Source of the DNA: Saccoglossus kowalevskii
Taxonomy: Eukaryota; Hemichordata; Enteropneusta; Harrimaniidae
Length of the DNA stretch: 64,000 nucleotides
Assembly (NCBI RefSeq): GCF_000003605.2
Contig: NW_003123903.1
Coordinates: 993,626-1,057,625 of the forward strand
Direction of reading: 5' to 3'
In this document: positions 27,301-64,000 of the stretch, piece after piece
Layout: each line of letters starts with the position of its first letter
Position numbering within the stretch: the first letter of the stretch is position 1
The notes under the pieces: generated by a model
Database searches by the model: none
Told to the model about the DNA's origin: nothing
Seen by the model: only the letters and a program-made list of their open reading frames with translations
Program-made: the position numbers and the translations under genes

Positions 27301-28399
27301 ACTCAATTATAGCATGTAACAGTTTCCGAAATCATTTCAATATAATCCACAATTTGAGTACAGCCCACATATTGTTTCAGATACCTACTTGTAGGTAAAG
27401 GAGAGTGGGAGCTTTAAGATCAGGGACCACTGAATAGAGTCAGGATTGATAGCTGGGTTTGCTGTGTGTAGCTCTCTTGAATGTTTTTTTTTCATTTGTA
27501 CTCCACTTGTGTTTCTTGAATACAACATAAAACTAATGTATTTAAGTTAACTTCAGCAAAACAATGAATTAATAAAGAAGGAAGGAAGAATCTTCAACTA
27601 TTTAATTTTAACTTAACTTTAATATTAATTAATAACAATTTGAACTACTGAATCTTAACCAGCTGGTTTTTTTTTAATGAGTAGAAACAAAAACATTTTC
27701 ATTGTCTGTGGCGTAGTATATACAGATTATTCGTTTCAATTTAATTTAAATTTGCCTAATTTAAACCAAAATTATTGATAGTGGCAGTACTCTTAGTTGG
27801 CATGTTTGATTTTTTTTGCAATAGTCTCAACTTAATTGGTTCGTTATTAATGCAAATTTTATTCTAGTCTTTGTTCGGTACTAATAAGTGTTTATCTACA
27901 ACGCAGGTCTACAATGCAAGAAACGTTCCTGTCTCTGGAGAGATGGCAGTTACAACCAAACAGCTGAGCCCACAGGCATTAAAAGAAATGTAATCAAAAT
28001 AAAAGACAGCCAGTCCAAACAAAAACTAAAATTATATTTGTTTTTTGTACTGTGTACACAAATTTATTCCCAGTTTGTTTTGGGACTTTTAAGAAAATTT
28101 TGCGAGCTTTACTGGCTGTAAACTACCACTCAAATTATAATTTAAAAAAATTGAAATATTAGATAAAACAGTGCATCAAACATGGCAAGAGTAAAATACT
28201 ATTAGGATGGAATGAATAAATAATAGAATTAAAATTTCAAAAATATCATGCATTTTATACAGAAATACGTCCACAATAACGAGACAAATTTTACAAACCA
28301 TAAAACGTATTTTGCCTGGTGGTCAAACTTTTAGTCAGCCAAGAACGCGCAATCTGGTTATTTTCTAGGTATTCTAGTGAAAGCAGGTAACAAGAAGCT
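24351..28399. other. No confident gene; open frames of unknown meaning, possible distal ELAV 3' UTR
   Basis: Plus-strand open frames at 24954-25193 and 25345-25800 (151 codons) are unrecognised. The stretch lies downstream of the ELAV stop and could partly be its UTR. A G run is at 24792-24806. Confidence 0.5.
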
Positions 28400-30001
28400 G
28401 CCACTTCAATAAGACCAAACTTGATTACAGAAAGCAAATCTACTTTTTTTTCCCTTTTTTTTCATAAATTTTTTTAAAGTTATGTACAATAACTGTTAAC
28501 CATACATATACATATATTGACACTGCAGTTCTGAGGTTCAGAGCATTGGAAGAGCAACTTGTGTTTAGTTTCTGATTTCTACAAACAAGACGGGCTTAGT
28601 TTTTGAAGTTGGTCTCTAAATTTTTTACAAAACTTCTGTTTTTTCCCAGTGAAAAGTTTGGAATTTATAAAACGCCTCTAAGCTTGTCACGAAATTCTAG
28701 CTCTAAAGTTTTGTGTTTTTGTCTCTTGAAGACCGGCAGGAAGCGTATTCAAAGACCCGTACAATTGTTGTGAAACTCAACTCTTACACAGGGTCATTAT
28801 TTGGTTCATTTGCCTTTGGAAAGACTTGAGATTGGGTAAGCCCAGTGGGAAGTTAACACACATGTGCATAATTCCCTTTATCTTTATATGCAAACAGCAC
28901 TTTTATAATTTTTGTACACGTCACAACGAAATAAGACAGGGGTATAAAAATAGATTGTCTGTTCAAGTCCCCACTGGGCTTTGTAATTGCAATAAAAAAC
29001 TCTGTAACCTTCGTACATCCTTATGCATTAGTACCAATGTACAATACAAACTCATCCTTATGGGGAAAGGAACCACCCTCCCACTGTATACATGAAATGA
29101 AATAGGCGTAGCAAATGAAATAAAATAAAAAGGAAATTTAGGTAGAGGGTGATGTTAGTAAAGTATTCGTGAGCCTCTCGTACCTAGAACGACTAAGAGA
29201 CCTCAGAAATAAAGCCAAAATAATGTAAAAGAAAATAAACACAAAGCAAAGGTATCAGCAAAGATCAAATAAAATTTAATTCTTTTGTCTCCAAGAAACA
29301 AAAGGTATTTAAGAGTGCAATATCTGGCTGTATGTAACTTAGATTAACAGGAAAAAAATATGGAGATTTGCCTTAAACTGCATATGACTAAAAAGCATCC
29401 GCAAACACAAAATTCACAAGCCAGTACAACATAAACATAGTACATGCAAAAATCCACAAAAAAAATGTTTAAAAGTTAGTAATAATGAAAAGCTAACGTG
29501 AAAACTTCCTTGAAGTTAAACGTAAGAATCTAAGTGTCAAATAGAAAACAATAAGTGAATGGATTATGACTCCTATATTCTGAAAATATTTTCAAAAAAC
29601 ACAGTTTATCCTAAATTGGTGCAAAGTTAAAGACTTGGGAATAAACAAGTAAATGCTAAATCCTTGAAAAATCAGCAAAGACTCAAAAATACATCAAAAC
29701 ATGAAAAAACTTCCATTATACTTTTCCTAATGGAACAAATGTGTGTTTTAAACATTGTTGCACTCCTAAACGGAACAGTTAATCTTTTTTTTTTTTTTAA
29801 AACCACAACTGAATAAACAACTGGGGCAAAAATAATTTTTTTTCATATTTTGCACAGAAGTTCTCTGGCCAGATAAAATCCTCTTAGGATGTCTTTTTAT
29901 AATATATTTTTCTTTCTTTCAAAGAAAAAAAACTTATTTGCACTGTGACATATCGTCTCTCCTTACTAAAAGTTCCGTTAACAGTTTGTTGCGTGGTCGT
30001 T
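28400..30001 (-). other. Probable 3' UTR of the ELAV gene (end undefined)
   Basis: AT-rich sequence downstream of the ELAV stop with no convincing ORF. ELAV genes commonly carry long, U-rich 3' UTRs. No single polyadenylation signal stands out. TTTATT on the plus strand (AATAAA on the minus strand) occurs near 27082, 26990, 26652 and 26144, so the UTR could extend well left of 28400. A 13-14 bp inverted repeat lies at 28838/28982. Confidence 0.35.
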
Positions 30002-59902
<29,901 letters not shown>

Positions 59903-59980
59903 CTTCTTGTCTTAGTTCTTGAAATATCGTTACGGCAGCTTTCTGGCGATGTAGCTGAAAGTTTGGAGCTGCCCGGGTTT
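59903..59980 (-). other. ELAV 5' non-coding exon (predicted)
   Basis: A consensus donor AAG|GTAAGT at 59903/59902 lies 3.0 kb upstream of the acceptor of the start-codon exon. It sits in the CpG-richer stretch upstream of the gene. The exon 5' end is inferred from a TATA-like TTAAATAG on the minus strand (60004-60011), which would place initiation near 59975-59980. There is no upstream ATG with a long frame. Confidence 0.6.
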
Positions 59981-60003
59981 CAAAAAAATAACGGAGAAAG
60001 CAG

Positions 60004-60011
60004 CTATTTAA
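60004..60011 (-). promoter_or_regulatory. TATA-like element of the ELAV promoter (candidate)
   Basis: CTTAAATAGC on the minus strand, about 30 bp upstream of the inferred ELAV start and 100 bp upstream of the 5' UTR donor. The assignment depends on that donor being real. Confidence 0.35.
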
Positions 60012-60059
60012 GGGTCAGACTAAAATTGTCAAAAAAACGTGCTCTACAAAGATGGCGTA

Positions 60060-62197
60060 GTGTCGACTAAGAAATGACCGTAATATAAACTTTGCCCGAT
60101 AAAATCCTAGTGTGGCAAAATACGCCTTGGTTCGACGTGCCTAAAAACTGCTTACTAGAAAGAACTGATAACGGGTTAAATAAGATTTTGGTACCAACAA
60201 AAACGGTTGTCAATGTGGTGTTCTAATGTGACAGAACGTAACAGGACAATGTGCTGAGCACTTTACAACAAAAATAACCTTCTCTCAATATAGCACACGT
60301 CTATGTAGGACACCTCACAGATCGACGGATATCCCGCCGCACAAAATAGTACGTCGATGTTTTGATGGTGTTTTATAACTGTCTTAGTTTCTGTTGATGC
60401 ATAAATATAAATTTGTGCTTAACAGTCAAAATTATAAATCTTCGTATCACTTAGGCCTCAATTTAAGATGTTTTTTTCAAACATCGAAACGATATCCTAG
60501 TTTTAATAATAAATCAGCTGTGGTAAAGCGACTGACCTTTGACAGAATGACGTAATTGACAGCTTGATCGGCGGGAAAGGCAAAATAAAAAGCAAAACAA
60601 GACCATGAAATCGGACGATGACACTAAAACGAGCACCAGACAACATCATGAATAGTTCTAAAATGCATTTATTGTTATATGTTTTTGAATTAAATAAAGA
60701 ATCTGTGTGGCACGCAGCGTTGGTCACCGACGTATCAACGGGCCAAGTACATAGGGACCCGTCGCAAAGAGACCATTCACTGTGCGCTAAGAATGACAAC
60801 TCCCGTATCAATTATTTATGTGGGGCATTTTTTTAATGTAAACGTGGTATTATCTTGTACATTTTAACAGTTTTGTTAATATTATCTAAACACTAATATA
60901 CTGACTCGCTTCTTTGCTATATTTAAATTCATATGATGAGGGTAATGATCGTTCAGTGCAATACGTGTACGTAATTCACATACTTTTTATGAATACGCAA
61001 TGAATTCTATTTTTTTTTCACGTTTCAGTATGCAAAATTTTATTTTCAGGTAAGAGGATGTTATTGGTCAGGTGTTGACAATGTTGTATTTTCTTCACGT
61101 GCGCGTAGTTTCGGCCTTCAATGCACTGCACCGCACATGACACGGTGCACTATACAACCTGAATATTCATGTTCTATATATATACATAAATATATATATA
61201 TATAAACACCCAGTGTTGTGTCACAGTCTCCCGGGAACGGTGTTTAGAAACAAGGTGAGTGATAACACAATAATATATAAAATCGCTACTCTCGTAAATG
61301 TTGATTGAGTGTAAGCGAAAAGAAACGCGTGTTTTTGTTTTTGTCTTGTTTTACACAATGTAAACGGAGCTAGTGAACCTTTCATTGTAAAATAAAGGAC
61401 GATATAATGCGGAAATGCTGGAATTTCAACAAATAAATTGTATAACTGAGCGAAAGAAAACGCATTTATTTGTACATTATACTTCCTGTATTGGTAGTAA
61501 ATCTAAGAAATTATGATTTTTCCCAAAATTTACTAAAAAAATGAATTAGTAAAAATGATATATAATATATATGGTAACTATTGTTCCGTTGCTTTATCAA
61601 ATATCACAATTACTAACGCTTCTTTATTTCCTCAAAAAAAAACTTCAACTTGGTGTCTGTTCATTACTAGAAACACTTCAAGAAAATACATACAATTAAT
61701 CGAATGCCAAAGTTCTAAAGTGAGAAGAGTTTTTGAAGTGGTTGGTCAAGTTGTTATCAGTCTAACATACAGTAAATTGACTTACCGGATTATAATGACA
61801 ATGGAAAACAAATAGATTTGCTGTATAATCCAAAAGATTTTAAAGAATATTCTGGTTTCAAAAGAATAGAAGTATATTTTTTGAAACTCAAAATATCCTT
61901 TAATAATATCAAACAATTTGCATTCTTTTTTAATTGTCTAATCTAATTTGGCTGTCTTCACTTTGACCGTCATCATGCGGAATAAATATCTGTTTTTGAT
62001 CGCCTCGCCACGCGCAGCGATCTCAAATATTTCACCTCGAGCCCATTTGTCCCGTTATATGCGTTCATGGAACTCCCAATCGGATTAACAACTGGGCAGG
62101 TGTCCTAAGTGTGACCGCCATATGGTGCCGACCACCCCTGTCTGAAAAAATGCGCCAGTCCAAAACGCAAATGCGCAAAGTGTAATGGGTAAACAAA
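60060..62197. promoter_or_regulatory. Divergent ELAV/CCP6 intergenic region
   Basis: About 2.1 kb between the inferred ELAV start and the CCP6 ATG, with no convincing ORF. It is CpG-richer at both ends. TGCGC-rich motifs lie just upstream of CCP6 (62150-62178) and CACGTGCGCG near 61098. A TATA/initiator/donor cluster at 61196-61254 faces CCP6. Confidence 0.6.
61196..61254 (+). promoter_or_regulatory. TATA box, initiator and short non-coding exon with splice donor (candidate)
   Basis: TATATATATAAA ends at about 61205. About 15-20 bp on lies TCACAGT, initiator-like, and then AACAAG|GTGAGT, a near-perfect donor at 61254/61255. The order and spacing look like a TATA promoter with a short first exon on the plus strand. 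The likely target is CCP6 (an alternative 5' UTR) or a non-coding transcript. There is no ATG in the exon. Confidence 0.35.
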
Positions 62198-62222
62198 ATG
62201 GCGGACAAGAAGATCGACTCGG
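62198..62222 (+). CDS. AGBL4: CCP6 / AGBL4-like cytosolic carboxypeptidase, exon 1
   Basis: ATG in a strong context (AACAAAATGGCGG) encoding MADKKIDS plus one base of a Gly codon, then donor CGG|GTAAAT, phase 1. It joins in frame to 63116. CCP6 enzymes are M14-family zinc carboxypeptidases that shorten polyglutamate chains on tubulin and other proteins in the cytosol and at cilia. The catalytic domain lies beyond this window. The start was chosen as the only nearby ATG in frame with exon 2 that has a donor in the correct phase. Confidence 0.8.
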
Positions 62223-63115
62223 GTAAATATAACTCTACATTAATATTTTACTTTTCTGTTAGTTGTTCAACGATTTGAACCTTATTTGTTCAAACTGTTC
62301 TAGAACATATAAACTGGAGTCTGTAATAATTGTATTCGGTCAGCCAGTGTTAGCAATTTGAGGTAAATTTCGCCGAATTCCATTTGTTGTTAATATGCAT
62401 TAAGTTCAATCAAAATTACTCGCCGGATTTTGCTCTTGCCTTTTAATTTATTTAATTCATTGTCAGCCTCAATGAGATTTATGTAATAATGTAGTTCGGG
62501 ACATGCTCTGCAGTGTCCTACTCATTCTAACGGCGTTAACTCGTCGTACAGATTATAAATACAACTCAACAGTGTTCCGTTGCCATGGTAATCTATAATA
62601 TATCGCTGTTCGCTTCCTAATGATAGAGGTCGCTATTAATACTTGCAGCAGTAGTGACAAAGTTGAGGCTGTCAGGCAATTTAGGTTCAGCATCCCCCAA
62701 CCAGGCGCTCCTCGCATAGTGAAAAGTGTGTAAATATTCAGAGAATCAAAATTACTCAGAAATTTATTACTTTTAAATTTTCCATACTTCCTTCCACACC
62801 AATGGCATATTTACCGGTAATAAAATATGATAGTGACTTTATTCTGTAAAATCTTTTATTTTTGCTGAAAGAGTGAATCAACATAAACAAATTCACAAAA
62901 TGGGACACAAACTAGATTTGATTCAAATTATATCTGTATCCCTATACCAGTCCCTAAATCAATTACAACTGGTAGTACATTGTTAATGATTAATACATTC
63001 ATTCACATTTGGTGTCGCACATCACACCAAAATATCAAAAATAAATTTAATGTACTAGCAAACACATACAACTAATATATTGTATAGTATTCATATCACT
63101 CATTTATACTTGTAG
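62223..63115 (+). other. CCP6 intron 1
   Basis: 893-bp GT-AG intron between the two recognised CCP6 exons. It is AT-rich. A degraded stretch near 62845-62900 vaguely resembles the family A/B inverted-repeat elements. Nothing else stands out. Confidence 0.8.
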
Positions 63116-63238
63116 GAAGTGATGATGGTAGTGATGAGGGCGTGGTTGGAAATGTTAACAAGTTTGCTGTTGTACCCCCTGGTTTTTCAGGGCGACCAAA
63201 GAAAGGCCATCTAATATTTGATGCTTGTTTTGAGTGTG
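63116..63238 (+). CDS. AGBL4: CCP6 / AGBL4-like cytosolic carboxypeptidase, exon 2
   Basis: Acceptor ACTTGTAG|GA and donor TGTG|GTAAGT bound a 123-nt exon. It encodes an acidic GSDDGSDEG stretch, then VGNVNKFAVVPPGFSGRPKK and GHLIFDACFECG. Human AGBL4 has the same block near its N-terminus (GN-V-K, G-P-KKGHLIFDACFE), the start of the N-terminal domain that precedes the peptidase domain. The exon ends in phase 1 and the next exon lies beyond 64000. The gene is partial because of the window edge, with no sign of damage. Confidence 0.92.
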
Positions 63239-64000
63239 GTAAGTAAACTAGAGTGTTATCATTTAGGAAAAAGAAGTCATCCTGGTGTCTTCTAGGGGTA
63301 CACATTCACAGTCAATGAGAATATGTCAATTATTTTTCCCCAAAAATTGCAAGCAGTGAAAACAGTCAAATATCCAAAATATTGACAACCAACAAGCCGA
63401 CTCAACTCAACTCAAATTTTGGGGGATTGTATTTTGACTCTACAAAATCAGTTCTGTTAGAGGGCACACTGCCCTGGAATAAATACTATTCTTATCTAGC
63501 TTGATATATTCTCCTAACTATAACCATTGAATTGTTAGTGAATAAAATAAAAGGAATGGCTGGAATGCTACCAAGATTTTTTTCACATCAGATTTCTCAG
63601 AAATGTCTTTACAAATCAACACTTTCTTCAAAATAACCCTGGTAATATAGACTTCCTGCAAATCTAAATAAATGAATCTGATGCAACTATTTGCTTGAAT
63701 TCATAGCAGGTGGTTTGATTTCTAGGCTCAAGTTTTTTTTGTTTTTCTTTAAACAAACATTGTACCTAAGATCTCCTGGCTTCCAATGGCAATATAAACA
63801 CTTTGTCTTTATGAGACCAATCTAACAAGCAATATAAAAAGTGGTTCTACTAAAATGATATCACATGCATGGATAATCACATACACATTTTACTGCAAAG
63901 GGAATTCCATCCTTCCAGTCACATATACTCACCTGATGCAAAGTAGGAGGGACTGATTGATGTCACAGAATTGGCATCAGTTTTGGAGTTGCTTGATGTA
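63239..64000 (+). other. CCP6 intron 2, running off the window
   Basis: It starts with the donor GTAAGT. I looked for the next conserved block of CCP6 and did not find it, so the intron extends past 64000. Confidence 0.7.

Overview
The window is animal nuclear DNA: roughly one-third GC, intron-rich, loaded with short inverted-repeat elements and tandem repeats, with one 50-bp assembly gap. Two real genes are recognisable, arranged head to head. On the minus strand is a complete ELAV/Hu-family RNA-binding protein gene: a 5' non-coding exon near 59.9-60.0 kb and five coding exons between 56885 and 30002. On the plus strand are the first two coding exons of a cytosolic carboxypeptidase 6 (CCP6/AGBL4) gene, 62198-62222 and 63116-63238, which runs off the right edge. 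The gene content and repeat style suggest a non-vertebrate bilaterian, probably a marine invertebrate; a mollusc is my best guess, but this is inference only.

Layout. 1-23 kb: AT-rich DNA without a recognisable gene. It holds several families of 100-240 bp inverted-repeat elements (called A, B, D, E and F here), a large satellite at 8.85-10.6 kb split by a family B element, and a 59-nt piece of 28S rDNA at 14.6 kb. 23-30 kb: a gap at 24.3 kb, two weak open stretches, and the probable 3' UTR of the ELAV gene. 30-34 kb: four ELAV coding exons. 34-56.7 kb: a 22.6-kb ELAV intron interrupting RRM1, with a tandem array of nuclear-receptor half-sites, an inverted-repeat element and a possible internal TATA-type first exon. 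56.7-60 kb: the first coding exon, a 3-kb 5'-UTR intron and the 5' non-coding exon in CpG-richer DNA. 60-62.2 kb: a divergent intergenic region with a TATA/initiator/splice-donor arrangement on the plus strand. 62.2-64 kb: start of CCP6.

The ELAV exons join in matching splice phases into a 342-residue, three-RRM protein only if one extra base in the RRM2 exon (33364/33365) is discounted; as assembled, the gene is frameshifted there. That is either a consensus error or a real lesion. The divergent ELAV-CCP6 pair matches the human neighbours ELAVL4 and AGBL4, also head to head, which suggests an old microsynteny. No tRNA, intact transposase or reverse transcriptase, virus-like element or CRISPR array was seen.
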